From the NCBI GenBank assembly GCA_032164245.1, contig JAVMKO010000003.1:42534890-42598889 (forward strand): a stretch of 64,000 nucleotides of DNA, in the 5' to 3' direction. Below are positions 1 through 12,084 of this stretch, one piece after another; position 1 is the first letter of the stretch; the number at the start of each line of letters is the position of its first letter. This stretch comes from Sternotherus odoratus (taxonomy: Eukaryota > Chordata > Testudines > Kinosternidae). The notes beneath the pieces are model-generated. The model made no database searches. It was not told where the DNA came from and saw only the letters and a list, made by a program, of their open reading frames with translations. Made by a program: the position numbers and the translations under genes.

Positions 1-600
1 ATAGTGACACCACTGATGGTAAAGTCAATACATAATAATAGGGTATCAAACTAACCTTAATGTAGATAACATCAAGTCAGCTTGATTTTATTGCTTCCTT
101 GCCTTTATAACACTAATTTATATGTCATCAATCTGTCAGCATTTATCAGTGTCAAGAACTTGTAAAAATCCCTATGACATACAACAGGCCTATTTTCAGT
201 TACTCGAGTGTAAAATTTTGTCAACTTGTTTTTGTCTAATTAGCAAACTACTTCCACCTCAAAGCATTCCAACAGGAAAGTGCTCGTATTTGTCCTTTTC
301 CACTCCTAATTGGAGCTTTTACTGATCAGTCGGCAGATAGAAGGTTTCTGGAAACCAGGCAAGGTCAGATACACCTACTGTACTACAGAAATTATGACTC
401 AGATTGGAGTGTCATCATTCAATTATCTATTATTCTGTTCTCAGTGTAAAGACATTAACAGTACTCTGATAAAAATAATGTATATTAAATAAACAAAAAA
501 TCTTTGTCTTATATGACTGATACACAATCCAGTCAAGCTGTTCCATGTGGACCAAAACATAATGGGCTAGATCCACAAAGAGATTTAGGCACCATTTTAG
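1..600. other. AT-rich single-copy sequence
   Basis: No repeat, exon or RNA gene is recognised. The short open frames are not conserved-looking and lack splice context. Confidence 0.4.
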
Positions 601-605
601 GCATG

Positions 606-905
606 TACACTCAGGGCTTGTCCTCACTAGCGGGGGGGATTGATGACACATACGCAACTTTAACTATGTGAATCACGTAGCTGAAGTTTGCATATCTGCT
701 GCCGACTTACCACCCGTCCCCACGATGGCAGCAGGCAGCGGCGCGCTCCCCCATCGTCTCCAGCTTGTGCCTCTTGGCAAGCTGGACTTCCGGAGTCAAT
801 GGGGGAGCCACGGGCGATCGATTTATCGCACCTTAACGAGACACGATAAATTGATCACCAGAAGATCGATCCTGGACCGCTGTACTGAAGATGAGCCCTC
901 AAAAT
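606..905. mobile_element. Non-autonomous fold-back DNA transposon (hAT-like)
   Basis: A CpG-containing island in AT-rich surroundings. The left edge reads agggcttgtcctcacta and the reverse complement of the right edge reads agggctcatcttcagta, giving degenerate terminal inverted repeats of about 17 bp. Two internal palindromes are visible: one around 650-692, centred on GTGAATCAC, and one around 818-860, where cgatttatcg pairs with cgataaattg. It has no coding capacity of its own; a 93-codon frame across it is a by-product. I recognise the layout as a short transposon common in turtle and crocodile genomes. A hAT assignment rests on the AGGG terminus; no 8-bp target-site duplication could be found. 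Confidence 0.6.
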
Positions 906-1365
906 GTAAATCATCAAAACCCTTTTCCTTGCTCTTCCTAATCCTGTAAGGGTCTACAGTCCCTATCAAACTCCCTGGCTACCTTAGGTGGCTCCCTGCT
1001 CATTATGCTAGCTTTTGTAAATCCCATTCTTGGAGGCTGACCTCTTCCCCATGCATTGGAGAAGGTGCCTGAGCATGTAACTCAGAGTTTTGAGGATTCA
1101 ATTGGAGGGGAAGAAACCAAAGTTGAGCTTTGTTAAGTCCTTTTGTAGGACTAGACCAAGCTATGTCTATTATGGCCTTCAGGCATTCAACCAGAGGCTA
1201 TAATTTTGTTAAACTTCACAATATAAACAGCTTTGGACCAGGTATTAAGTATGAAGAGAAGAGTGCTCTGGAAAAAAAAATCAGCTCCAAGGTACTATAG
1301 TTAGTGTTGTAGTGGTTTCAATAGGTGTTGCCCTTTTCTCTGCATGTGGTGTTGCTTTAGCTGTG
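906..1365. other. Unannotated single-copy sequence
   Basis: Nothing recognisable; no long frame, no repeat signature. Confidence 0.35.
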
Positions 1366-1530
1366 TTGGTCCCAGGATATTAGAAAAACAAGGTAGGTGA
1401 GGTGATACCTTTCTATTGAACCAACTTCTGTTGGAGACAGACTCAAGCTTACGAAATGGCAGCTCGTCTTTCTCACCAACAATATTCCAATGAAAGATAT
1501 TACCCCACCCACCTTTGATTCTCCCTGTGT
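1366..1530 (+). repeat. Inverted-repeat interspersed element (PLE-tail-like)
   Basis: The left arm (about 1389-1421, caaggtaggtgaggtgatac) is complementary with few mismatches to the right arm (about 1484-1523, gatattaccccacccacctt), leaving a loop of about 65 bp that contains aagcttacga. The layout matches a widespread sauropsid repeat that I associate with Penelope-like element 3' tails. That family assignment is inference; the inverted repeat itself is directly visible. Confidence 0.5.
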
Positions 1531-2590
1531 CCCTGAATCAACATCCCTGAATGTTGTTGCAGATTAAGATGCCATGTATCCAATGATATGTACAGTAATG
1601 TTTAGCTCTCGTGATCATTGACAAACTTCCAGTCCCACTAGAGTCCCAGTTGAGTGCCAATATGGGCAATTATATTTTCCTAACCTGAAAATCATTAAAT
1701 ATAGCATTTTTCATTACTTGATGTCCCAAACAATGGTGTAGAAAATGTATAAAAATTAATGACTTCACTTTAGAAGTGGCTGTACTGAAATGGTGGATGA
1801 ACAGATTTTTCCAGCTACATATTAAGAGCCCAGTGTTTCAGATATAGATCCTTTCCCTAAACTGACTGGGCTGACCCCTGCTCCCAATTGGAATCTCACT
1901 GGCTTCCCATTAATTCTTTGGCTGTCACAAGCCCTGAACCATCCTGAAATTTTCTGGATGCATTTGTTAAGGTTTTATAAGTTGGAGACTAATTTGCTGA
2001 TTTAATATGTTCACTACAAAACTTGGCTTGTGTTATCAATGTAATTGAGATTTAAAAGCAAACAAGGCTGGAGGAAAATTAGGCCATTTTAAAATTATGA
2101 ACCTTTAAAAATGACAAACTGGAATTGTTCCAAATTCCACACAGCTACAAAGAAGCAGCTAGTAATATACAAGTGAACATGAAAAAACATGGCAACTTTA
2201 AACACTTCAAATTTTAAAGCTGTAACCTAATTTTTTTTCACATTTGACATGAACATTAGCTCTCCAAGAGAGTTTGAGGTTTCTAGTTTAATCTCTTTGA
2301 CCTATCCGAGTGCAAAATTTCTAATCAGAACATATGAAGAAAGAGAGTAGTTTTCATCTTGGCATAAATTAAAATTTGACAAGCCAACTTTCCTGAACTT
2401 TTCAAGATGGGTCAAGAATCACCTGTGATCTGTGAACAAATATTGAAGTTTGTTCAGGGAAATTATGAGTCACCAAAAAAGAATGTAAGGACAGAAGTTG
2501 CACTCAAACTTCATTGTGTACACCCCTGATTTGCTGTAATAAGTATAAGCTAAATGTATTACACTAGGTAGGTTTGCATGTCAGCTGCGA
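1531..2590. other. Unannotated AT-rich sequence
   Basis: No gene or repeat recognised. Confidence 0.35.
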
Positions 2591-2595
2591 ACTGT

Positions 2596-2800
2596 GCATA
2601 GGACTGGGAATCAGGGGAAATTGGTTCTAGTTCTAACTCTGATATTAATTTACTCTGTGGCCTGAGAGAACTCAATTAACCTTCATGTGATTCAATTACC
2701 CAATCTGAGAAATTGGGATAAAGTTTAGTGATCTTTTAAAAGTATTTTGAAATCTATAGATGAAAAAGCTGTGTAAGTGCATAGATCAGGCTAGCTGTTC
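2596..2800 (+). repeat. MIR/CORE-SINE copy
   Basis: Diverged but collinear with the MIR family: the body reads gactgggaatcagg, then ggttctagttctaactctga, then a segment resembling 'tgtggcctgagagaactcaattaacc', then an 'aattgggataa' block, ending near tgtaagtgcat. MIRs are ancient tRNA-derived, L2-mobilised SINEs shared by amniotes, so the copy is expected to be very old. Confidence 0.65.
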
Positions 2801-3815
2801 TGCATAAGTGGACCACTGCACTTCCACAGAGTCACAGAAATATCGATCTTGGGCTTATAGCTGTCTTGCTTGCCCCAGTGTTAAGTTGCAGAATGATTTT
2901 AAAAAACCAGAATGCAAAAAACATTTTTTCAGTTATATTTTGTAATTACTCAAATTATTAGGTTGCTGCAAAAAGTGATAGATCATTTGTTCTACACATC
3001 TTATATTAAATCTCTCATGTCCTGTGAACTTCGTTAACAATATGCATAATTCACATAAGCAACCAATTAGTACTGATTTATGTAAATGTCCTTCCCTTGT
3101 TGTCAAGCTTTACTTCTTCTGTTCAACAGGTTTTTTTGTTACTAATAGGTAATATTACCATTAACTCAGTGTCTAAAATCCAGTTAAGAAAATGTCTTTC
3201 CCCCCTCTTTTAAGAATTTTATATTTTAAGTTTCTTATTAAAAACCAATCCGCACTCTATTTTTTTCATAACTGTTCAATTAATTAAGATTATAGCATGT
3301 CTGATGCCAAAATAACAGAGATTATAGACCTTATTGTATTAAAGGCCATACCCTATCCTCTTCATGAAGCCAAAGGGAATAGGATATGATGTTTAGTACA
3401 ACAAGGGTCAATTGTTGAAATATTTTCTTAAGTTAATGATCCTTCCGGATGCCTATTTTAAAAAGAGGCACCTTGCCCTCTGCTTTGATAGGTGAGGAGC
3501 AAGATTTTGCAGATTGAATAGGGAAGGTCTACGCTTCCTTGATGAACTTTCTGGATTTTGCTTATGGCTGACCCTACCTAACTTTCCATGAGGTGATAAG
3601 CACTGAAAGATTATTTTGTTGTGGGAAGAGGATACAATATGGGAACATGATTGGTTTATTCAGTACTTTGTGTGTGCTTTGATTAGCTACTGTTGTTTAG
3701 TACCAGTAACTTTAAAGTTAATTAAACAGAAAACTGTGTTTGTTAGTAGGTATTTCATCACCAGGAAGTGTCAGGAAGGTGTGATTAAAGAATATTAAGT
3801 GGTACTGGTCATTTC
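2801..3815. other. Unannotated AT-rich sequence
   Basis: No exon or repeat identified. A 60-codon frame at 3616-3798 begins at TTG and resembles no known family. Confidence 0.35.
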
Positions 3816-3819
3816 CTGG

Positions 3820-4520
3820 TGTGATGGGTGTCCGACCCACAGGACTGAAAGGGGTTAAGGTGGCCAGGTATGTAGGCCTATTAACTCCATAGGCAGCACC
3901 TGGAAGAAGAGCTGGGGAGCAGAGACTTGATTCCAAACAGGCTCAGCTGTGCTGGGATAGGCAAGGCCTATAAAGCCAGGAAGCTGGAAACAGACAGGGG
4001 CTGCTGCTGGGAAGTGACAGTCACTCCCTGGGAAGAGGGAGGAGTATTTGGAGGCTGCAGGGATGTGGAGGCCATAGTCACTCCCTGGGTTGAGGAAGTA
4101 GTGTTCGGAGCTGGTAATCCCAAGGAAAGGGGGAAACCAGAAGTGGAAAAAAGTAGTCCAGGAAGGAGCAGTGACGGCTGGAAGAATAGACCCTAAAATT
4201 GCTAAACTGGACTGGACCCCAGAGTAGAAGGTTGGCCCAGATTCCCCTATCAGCCACTGAAGGAGTGGCACCCTAAGGCAACAATTTCTGAAGGAAAGAT
4301 TTTGATTTACCCTGGAATGTGAGAATGCTGAGTGACTTGGCCGGAGGACTTAGTCATGAAGAGGACGCTGTTGTTCCTGGAGTGAGAGAGGGGCTGTATA
4401 CCAGAAAGAGAGAGACAGTGACACCATGCAGCCTCAGGAATGGGTATCAGCCTGATGAGCTAATCTCCAGAAGGTCAGGAGGAGGGACCAGACAAGCAGT
4501 GACTGGTGCATCCCATCACA
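3820..4520. mobile_element. Solo LTR (701 bp) of an LTR retroelement
   Basis: It starts TGTGATGGG and ends CCCATCACA, a 9-bp terminal inverted repeat with canonical TG...CA ends. It is flanked by identical 4-bp direct repeats CTGG at 3816-3819 and 4521-4524, the expected target-site duplication. No internal gag/pol is present, so this is a solo LTR left by recombination between two LTRs. Several open frames cross it on both strands (up to 138 codons at 3855-4271, minus) but they match no known protein. A 4-bp TSD fits Gypsy or some ERV classes; the family is not certain. Confidence 0.85.
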
Positions 4521-4524
4521 CTGG

Positions 4525-4815
4525 AAAATCAGACTTCAATATTATTGGACAATGAAGGTGGTTTATATTGCCTTGTGAAAGACCAGTACTATGGGGACCT
4601 CGGTTATGAAGAGTAGTATGGTTAATTTATGCGTTAGTGATTATATGAATTATTGCCCTTTAGCTGTTGCCATTGCCAATAAAATCCTTTGTATTATCAT
4701 TTCAAATGTGTGTTAAAGCAACACAAGCTGAATCTACTGGAGTAACAGGTTGATTTTCATCACAAATAAAATAAAATTTACTTGGTTTCTCTTAAATATT
4801 TACTGAATCAAAACT
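4525..4815. other. Unannotated sequence after the LTR
   Basis: It contains an AATAAA at about 4677, but nothing around it indicates a transcript. Confidence 0.3.
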
Positions 4816-4819
4816 GTTC

Positions 4820-5010
4820 ATATTAGGCTCTCAAAGCACTTCATAAGCATTAATTACATTTAGTCATATCAGATGTGGTAAATATTATTATATTCATATT
4901 ACAGCTAGGTAAACTGACACCCAATATCAGAAAAGAGTCAATTGTAGAGTTTGGAAAACTCAGAAATCATGTTAGACTCCAAAGCCCCTGCTCTAACTTC
5001 TGGATCTGAT
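4820..5010 (-). repeat. MIR/L2-type ancient SINE fragment
   Basis: The plus strand shows caaagcacttcataagcatt, then ttacagctaggtaaactgac and an aactcagaaat segment, the reverse of a CORE-SINE body. Strongly diverged. Confidence 0.5.
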
Positions 5011-6510
5011 TAAAAATATCCTAAATATTTCTTGTTTTAGGTTTAGTAGTAATACAATTAGGGCACCTTTGTATTACGCAGACAATCTACAAAAAAGACA
5101 GTCCCTGCTGTATACTTCTATATAGTACTAATTGTTTGAAAGTGTAATGTAACAATATTAATATGATTTGGTGTTATAACAGATTTTTTTTTTAGAAAAA
5201 AGTCTTCCAACTTTTATTGGCAGAAGTACGTATTAATGCCATGAATTGCCAATACTGATATGGTACATTTACAAAGCACATTTGGGGATTTAGCTTCATT
5301 GCTTCCATTTACATTAACTCTGAGGTACACACTGCATGTGGTAACAAATGGCTGAGTGGACTCAGAATAACCATTTAACTAAATCCCTGTATGTAGGTTT
5401 GAAAATGTAGAGGATGGGTAAATTTGTTTTGCTGTGTGTAGCAAATCAGTTAAATAACTAGTGTTGCTGTTCACAGAAATTGTGCAGCTAATTTCCTGTT
5501 CAGTGAGCTGAAAAGTGGTCCTATTATATTTTTAAAAAAATAATCCTGTGTATTGGCATTACTAATTACAAAGAACTGGTCTTAAAAAGTGTAGTTTGAT
5601 ATGTAACAATTGGGGAATGGAATTTAAGGGATTAATTCTGCTGAAAATTGTCACACCTATTCCTGTGTCATATTATTGAACATTTATGTGCAAGTGCCAT
5701 CAGCATTTTCAGGTTCTTTCGGTCCATTGCTGGCCAATTGCTCTTCTGTAGAGGATTGTTCCATCACTGCAGAATCCCATGCATTTAATTTTCCCACCTA
5801 CCATCTCTATTGAACTTTCTAGGCTTTGGCATTCAACCTAAGACTATCTATGACCACCTGTTCTCTGCTCTTCTGGCAATGGGGACCCATTATTTAAGGT
5901 GATTAAGAGTGATATAGCAAAGTAATGGCTTCAATCTCAAAAAGGGAAATTCCAAGCTAGTCATTTAGAAAACTTCTTTTTCTAACAAAGAAGTCAATTA
6001 GTCAATGGAATAACTTCCCCAAGAGTTCACTGAAACACTAGCACTAGAGTTGTCTGACAGCAGGCAAATAGTACAGTTAGGATATTATTGTAGTTGACCA
6101 AGAGGTCATTCTCAGCCTTGTTATTTATGCTTATTTATTCTTGGTTTTCCCCATGATGGCAGTTATTTTATTGTCCAGCTATTGATTTGACATTGAAGTT
6201 CAATCTCAATGTACATCATTTCCCTATTTATGGATCTTTGGTTGGTGATAAGTTTCCTCACCAATTTTTCATTGAAATTTCCTTAGACATGCTAGAAGAG
6301 CTCACAAGTGTTCTGTCTGAATGGAATGGAATGGTTTAAGCAAAACTAAGAGCAGTCATTTCTAGTAATGAAAGTAAGAAAACTTACCTTAAAGTTGCAG
6401 TTTATGTAAAGCACAGATGGATCAGTGTGACCCATCTGATCCAGATCTCATTGCTGAAGTAGACAGGATCTAATATTGTATTAGCACCTGGATTTAAACT
6501 TAGTGGTAGT
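5011..6510. other. Unannotated AT-rich sequence
   Basis: No gene, RNA or repeat recognised, apart from short T and A runs near 5184 and 5530. Confidence 0.35.
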
Positions 6511-8047
6511 AAGAACATAAGAATGGCCATACTGGGTCAGACCAAAGATCCATCCAGCCCAGTACACTGTCTACCAGTAGTGGTCAATGCCAAGTGCCCC
6601 AGAGGGAGTGAACAGGTAATGATCAAGTGATCTCTCTCCTGCCATCCGTCTCCACCTGTCACAGGGTCCGGGCTGGTCCTGTGTTCTCTCTGCTCCCAAT
6701 AAAGGGCTTTACACCATTCCTCAGTGATTCACCCAAGTGTCCTTTATTTACAGTCCTTGTGCGTGGCTTTCCAGTGACAAACAGTGCTCCCCCAATCCCC
6801 TGACAGTTACCCCACTGTCTTGGTTCCTGGGCTTCCAGGCCCCCGAGGCACCTTATTTGCAGCCAGGAGACAGAGCTCCAGTCTCCCATTTCCTGCCTGG
6901 CCCTCCCCCTTCTGACCATGAGTCAGGGCTTTTCTAGCCCACTCAGCTTCCTGCCTCAGCTTTGCTCAATCAGACCCTGCTAGCTCCGTGAGTCTGCGCT
7001 CATTAGGACTTCTAGCTGGGCTCTCCTGCCGCATACTACCAGCCCCTGCCCCAGGGCCTCCTGCCAGGAAGCAGGGTTTAACTCACAGAGGCAGGGAATT
7101 CTAGGGGTTTTACCCTTGCCCTGACACACCACCCTCTGACAAACAGAGGCTAGGGGCACCATTCCTTACCCATCCTGGATAATAGCCATTAATGGACTGA
7201 ACCTCCACAAACTTATCCAGTTCTCTTTTAAACCATGTTATAGTCTTAGCCTTCACAACCTCCTCAGGCAAGGAGTTCCACAGGTTGACTGCACTATGTA
7301 AAGAACTTCCTTTTATTTGTTTTAAATTTCCTGCCCATTAATTTCATTTGGTGCCCCCTAGTTCTTATATTATGGAAACAAGTAAATAATTTTTCCTTAT
7401 TCACTTTCTCTATACTACTCATGATATTATATATCACTATCATATTCTCCCTTAGTCTCCTCTTCTCCAAGATGAAAAGTCCTAGCCTCTTAAATATCTC
7501 CTCATATGAGATCTGTGCCAAACCCCTAATCTTTTTAGTTACCATTCTCTGAACCTTTTCTAATGCCAGTATATCTTTTTTGAAATGAGGAGACCACATC
7601 TGTGTGCAGTAGTCAAGATATGGGCATACCATGGATTTATATAAGGGCAATAAGATATTCTCCCTCTTATTCTCTATCCCTTTTTTAATGACTCCTAACA
7701 TCCCCGTTTGCTTTTTTGACTACTGCTGCTGCACACTGTGTGGATATCTTTAGATAACTATCCATGATGACTCCAAGACCTTTTTCCTGATTAGCTGTTG
7801 CTAAATTAGCCCCCATCATATTGTATGTATAGTTGGGGTTATTTTTCCCAATGTGCATTACTTTACTTTACTTCACTTTACTTTTACTTTAAATTTCCAC
7901 ATTAAATTTCTTTTGCCATTTTGTTGCCCAATCACTTCATTTTGTGAAATCTTTTTGAAGTTCTTTACAGTCTGCTTTGGTCTTAACTGTCTTGAGCAGT
8001 TTAGTATCATCTGAAAACGTTGCCACCTCACTGTTTACCCCTTTTTC
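6511..8047 (-). mobile_element. CR1-type LINE, 3' part, decayed and interrupted
   Basis: Non-LTR retrotransposon remnant running right to left. The 3' end carries the diagnostic tail (catactgggtcagaccaaag on the plus strand at about 6526). The longest open piece, 7294-7701, encodes 135 residues of the C-terminal reverse transcriptase/thumb region (MLGVIKKGIEN...PLYKSMV...). A piece at 7937-8040 still shows an F-S-D-D-T-K-L version of the FADD catalytic motif, with Ser replacing Ala. It aligns by eye with the CR1 copy at 22017-23457 but is more mutated. It is 5'-truncated at about 8047, against the Myb/SANT transposon, and split near its 3' end by a solo LTR at 6657-7128. Confidence 0.9.
6657..7128 (-). 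mobile_element. Solo LTR (472 bp) nested in the CR1 copy
   Basis: The plus strand starts TGTCACAGGG and ends CCCTGACACA, an imperfect 10-bp inverted repeat with TG...CA ends. The flanking pentamer CCACC occurs at 6652-6656 and again at 7129-7133, a perfect 5-bp target-site duplication cut from the host CR1 sequence. Orientation is taken as minus because an AATAAA occurs about 90 bp before the minus-strand CA end, as expected for a polyadenylation signal in the R region. There is no internal coding region. It is younger than the CR1 copy it interrupts. Confidence 0.85.
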
Positions 8048-9345
8048 CTCTGGGTTTCTGTGCCTTGGGGAGAGCCAACAGCTGCAGGGGACACCTACAC
8101 TGAACACTGTCCCCACATTTTCCACAGGAGTTTGGTCCTGGAAGATATATCACTGCTAAGGGTGACTGAAGAAGGAAGGCAGAGTCTTCTACTACAATGT
8201 GGCTTCTGACTTGGCCCATATGCAGCTTGCCTGTGTGCAGGGGATAAGACCACGGTGGCTCTCCCAATAAACCTGCACAAGCACATTGCCCAAGTTCTGG
8301 ATGAGACCTTTGAAAAGATCACTGAGGCCCGATCACCATGATGTGAAAGAGCACATCAACGTCCTATTCCACATCTAGGTATGCATCCAGCCCAAATCCT
8401 CCTTTCCCCAAGAGCCCACACCAAATCCACCCCCAAAAAAGCTGCTTACCCGGAACCTCCTCTGGTGTTTGTCCTTCCCCAAGCACCGGTCACATCACTG
8501 GCTTGAGAAGAGCTCCTGGCTGCATGCATCGAGGGATTCCGAGGTGTCTTCCTCACCTCAGAACTCTTGCTCCTGTTTTCCTCCTTCTACCTTTTTGGAC
8601 TGGGCTCTGAGGTGTCCATGGTGGTCCTCAGAGTGGAGGTGGGGTTGCCCCCAAATATCACATCCAACTCTTTGTAGAAATGGTAGGTCACAGGGGCAGC
8701 ACCAGAGCAGCAGTTTGCCTCTCACACTTTGTGGTAGGCATTCCGCAGCTCTTTTACCTTAGCCCTGCACTGTACTGTGTCCCGGTCATGGCCCCTTTCC
8801 ATCATGTCCCTTGATATCTTCCCATATGTATCATAATTCCTATTGCTGGAGCGCAGCTGGAACTGAACAGCTTCCTCCCATAAAACACAGATGAGGTCCA
8901 GCAACTTGCCAGTGCTCCATACTGGATCACCTGATACATGGAGGCATGGTCATCTGGAAAGATTTGCTGAGAGCACTCCATGCCTGGCTGAGGAAACAGG
9001 AAGGGGATTTTCAAAATTCCCAGGGAATTTAAAGGGCAGGTCTGATGGTTGGTCACCTGGAGGCAGGAAAGTAGAATTCAAACTGATGACCAGAGAGTCT
9101 TGAACAGGCATTGTGGGACACTTCTGGAGGCCAATCAGAGCACATCAAGAGAGCAGGGTGTCCACACTGGTGCCGCAGAGGTCCAGCTGGGGCACATCAA
9201 ATTTTATTCCTCTCTTTGAGGTGGAGTACCAGAAGCATTCTAGCCGCGGAGTCAGAGTGATCTACATTTCTTACCAGTGTGGACAGGAAATGAAGTAGAG
9301 CGCACTGGGTGGCTTTATTGTGCTCTAACTCACAAGGGTATCTGA
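8048..9345 (-). mobile_element. Decayed DNA transposon with a Myb/SANT-like ORF (Harbinger type)
   Basis: The minus-strand frame at 8722-8904 encodes the core of a trihelix/Myb-SANT-like DNA-binding domain: LLDLICVLWEEAVQ near the start (the L-L-D-L-I-W pattern), then RNYDTYGKISRDMMERGHDR, then CRAKVKELRNAYHKV. This is the arrangement of the MSANTD/ZSCAN29-like proteins that accompany PIF/Harbinger transposons. The frame ends at a TGA where the family usually has Arg, consistent with CpG decay. Further family-like sequence continues in the same region to about 8300 in broken frames. The right edge (gtgctctaactcacaaggg, about 9318-9337) resembles the terminus I associate with this family in turtles. 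No transposase is recognisable. Confidence 0.6.
8722..8904 (-). pseudogene. Myb/SANT-like domain protein fragment (pseudogene)
   Basis: About 60 residues of a Myb/SANT-like DNA-binding domain. Two conserved hydrophobic helices and the CxxKxKELRxAY helix are preserved. The start is an internal methionine; in-frame domain sequence extends upstream (about 8905-8945), beyond a likely point mutation, and downstream past the TGA. It lies within the transposon remnant at 8048-9345, so it is transposon-derived, not a host gene. Too short and broken to be functional. Confidence 0.65.
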
Positions 9346-9639
9346 GCCCTAATATAGGGATGGGAAGGAGATGAATTAACAGAATGAACAGAGTTGAGAA
9401 AAGAAATGGAAGTTTTGGTTTGCCACTTGTCTAACCAATACCACACAGTATGATTTATTGCCATTTTAATCTTTGTATGGCTAAACTATAGAGTATTATT
9501 ACAACCACAGTGCTACAAAAAGTGGTATTGTTTAGAGAGTGACGATGAGGAAAAGACTTCTTCAGCTTCTCTAATTCACTCAAGGTTCTGTCTGATCTGA
9601 GAGCAGCTCAGTATGCAGGGACAGAGAGAGAGGAATTGT

Positions 9640-9860
9640 ATGCAATTGTATAGCTAAGGCCCTAGACTGGGAATCAGGAGATCGGCATTTAATTCCTGAC
9701 TCTGCCAGAGGTTTCCAATATAATCTTTGGTGAATCATTCATTAACTTGTTTATGCCCCAGTTCCATACACAGGGATAACACTTCCTGTCTCACACTCTT
9801 TGCCTATCTTGTTTGTTTAGAATATAAACTGTGTGGTGGGGGTGGTGAGGCAGAGTCTGT
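9640..9860 (+). repeat. MIR/CORE-SINE copy
   Basis: Collinear with MIR: gactgggaatcaggagatcg, ttaattcctgactctgccag, then a ccagttccatacacagggat block and a 3' part reading agaatataaactgtgtggtg, with a further segment 'ggcagagtctgtct'. This 3' 'gtaaactgtt..gcag.gactgtct' tail is typical of sauropsid CORE-SINEs. Confidence 0.65.
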
Positions 9861-9930
9861 CTTTTATTTTGATTATGTACAGCATGATAAATCAGTGGGG
9901 CTTTTATTTAGATTGGAGCCTGTAAGCACT

Positions 9931-12080
9931 ATTGTAATATAAATATAATTAAGGTGTGGTGTGCTTCCATTTTAAGATTCAGCCCTCTGCATATCTGTAA
10001 ATAGAGTTGATATTTGTCATCAAAGTATATGCAGGCTCATTTTTCATCTCTGGCTTGTGTGTTTCATTGAGTTTTTATATAATTTGATGTTCTCTCCTTA
10101 TTGCATTCATATATTCATTTTAATCTTTCCTTTATCAACATTATATAGAACATAGGGTGTACAGGGCCATTTTAATGTGGTTTTCTTAGAAGCTTAATGT
10201 AAACTTTTTCTGTGATTTAGATCTATATGGCTCATTATGGTTATTTATTCACAAAACCATAAAAAGGCACTGAATATGTGCCAGCAAAGGTGGTTTTATG
10301 AATTTGGCCTTGTTAATAATTCTAGTTCATTTATCGGATGAAGATGTGTCTATTACCACAAAATACTAAGTCAGGTCTTTATAGTTCTTTTGATTCAAAT
10401 GCATTGTGACAGAGAGATGATCAGTCAGTCCATTGCTGACAACGATACAGATTTGATACAAGCATTATAAAAGTGTTTTTAGTTCCTGATGTCTCTCTTT
10501 TTCTAAAATGACATTCATGATTTTCCTGCTCTCAGGGGTCCTCTGCTTGCTAATGGAATACAAGGAGAGCTTTATTTGTCTAACATTGTGTGACGTTTTT
10601 GCTTCCTGACCTCCATAGTAATATTCTCCTCCAAAGCAGTAGCTTGTGTGTTTGTCATACTTCACTCCTTACTCTCACTTCCCAAAGTGGACAGAGTATG
10701 GAGGGAGTAGCTTTCTAATTGTTCCTTGGTTAAAATATTTTCTATGCCAGTCAAACATTTTTGAGCAGTAGGTAATTCTGAGGAAAATTCAGTCAAGGAC
10801 CTCTATTTACATCTCAGTTCATGGGGGGCAGGGGGACATGCATTTAACAGTATAAAATATCACTACAGAACATTGATTAAAAGATTAAATTTTATTAAGA
10901 ATATGCACATAAGCTATTAATTGGGACCTTAATTGTAAGTCATGTTATGTACCTGAGCATAAGTGTAAGGTGCCTTAAACTCCCCTGGACAGCCTCTCCC
11001 CATCATAAGGAGAAGAGCAGTCACAACAGTGCTGCTGACACTTCTACATGTACGGGCAGAGAGTGGACAAAGCCTGGTTCTGCCTTTCAATGTGCCATCC
11101 AGCTTAGTTGAGCCGAGTTGGCAGACCAGTGAATCAATTTGTGCCAGGTATAAGCCTGTGCAGATTACCACCTGCTGGAGCATGGGGAGACCTGAATCCA
11201 GAGTGGGGCTTTCAAAGCCACAGTGATTCCCGGCCTGCTTCTGTGTGCTGCCACTTACTCATGGCTTGTGGTAAAGTAGTATTTTTTTTGCTTCGGGATC
11301 CTTTCCCCATTTAGTGCACATGAAAGATATGTTTACCATGCCATTTTTAACAAGGCAAAATCCTGTGAGAGGAGACTGAACAATACATATGAAAGCTGCT
11401 TCACTGAAACTCCTGTCTGCATACCATTAAGAAATATTTTTCCTAAACAACATATTTTTAGCAATTTATTCAACGTAAGCAAAAATTGAATGTGCAGTAA
11501 ATCTAGGAAATAATTGAAATGCACATATATAATATCCAGTTCTTTTTTAATAAATGCCAGCCTCCATATTTTTTCATCCAAGCATGCCTTACCTATATTT
11601 TTCTGGTCATTGATTGATTGTTCATGTACTCATACAAATCAGTACCCCATCTATATTTTTCATCTCATTAATAACAGAGGACACAAGTGGAGAAAATAAA
11701 GATTTTATTATCAAATGAATATCACAGCAGGGTACAATTTGATGACTAGAACATTTTATTTTACCACATGGGCCTTCCCAACTGCAGTCCATGATCTCCT
11801 GAGTAATTTAATGATCTATGAGAGTTGAACTGATTCCAGTTTAATCCTCCACATTTTAATCATCCAGCAAAATAAGTTATAATTGAACACTTGAATGTGT
11901 AAAGAAATATGTTAATGAGAGTGATGGAAGTGACTCAGGTTGAATTAGAGAAAAGTGCTACCATTCCTATATCTACTGGACTAAACACATTGGGGAATTT
12001 GGGGGACTTAGTACGCCAATATCAATTTTAATTTTATTGTTTTTGCATCCTTGCACTGACACAGTAAGTACATCATAGGT
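9931..12080. other. Unannotated AT-rich sequence
   Basis: No exon or repeat recognised with confidence. A moderately GC-richer patch at 10970-11240 has overlapping 65-84 codon frames on both strands, which is typical of chance frames. Confidence 0.35.
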
Positions 12081-12084
12081 AAGG

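Noticed and set aside
3855..4271. 138-codon minus-strand frame inside an LTR
   Set aside because: Entirely within the solo LTR; no similarity to gag, pol or env as far as can be judged.
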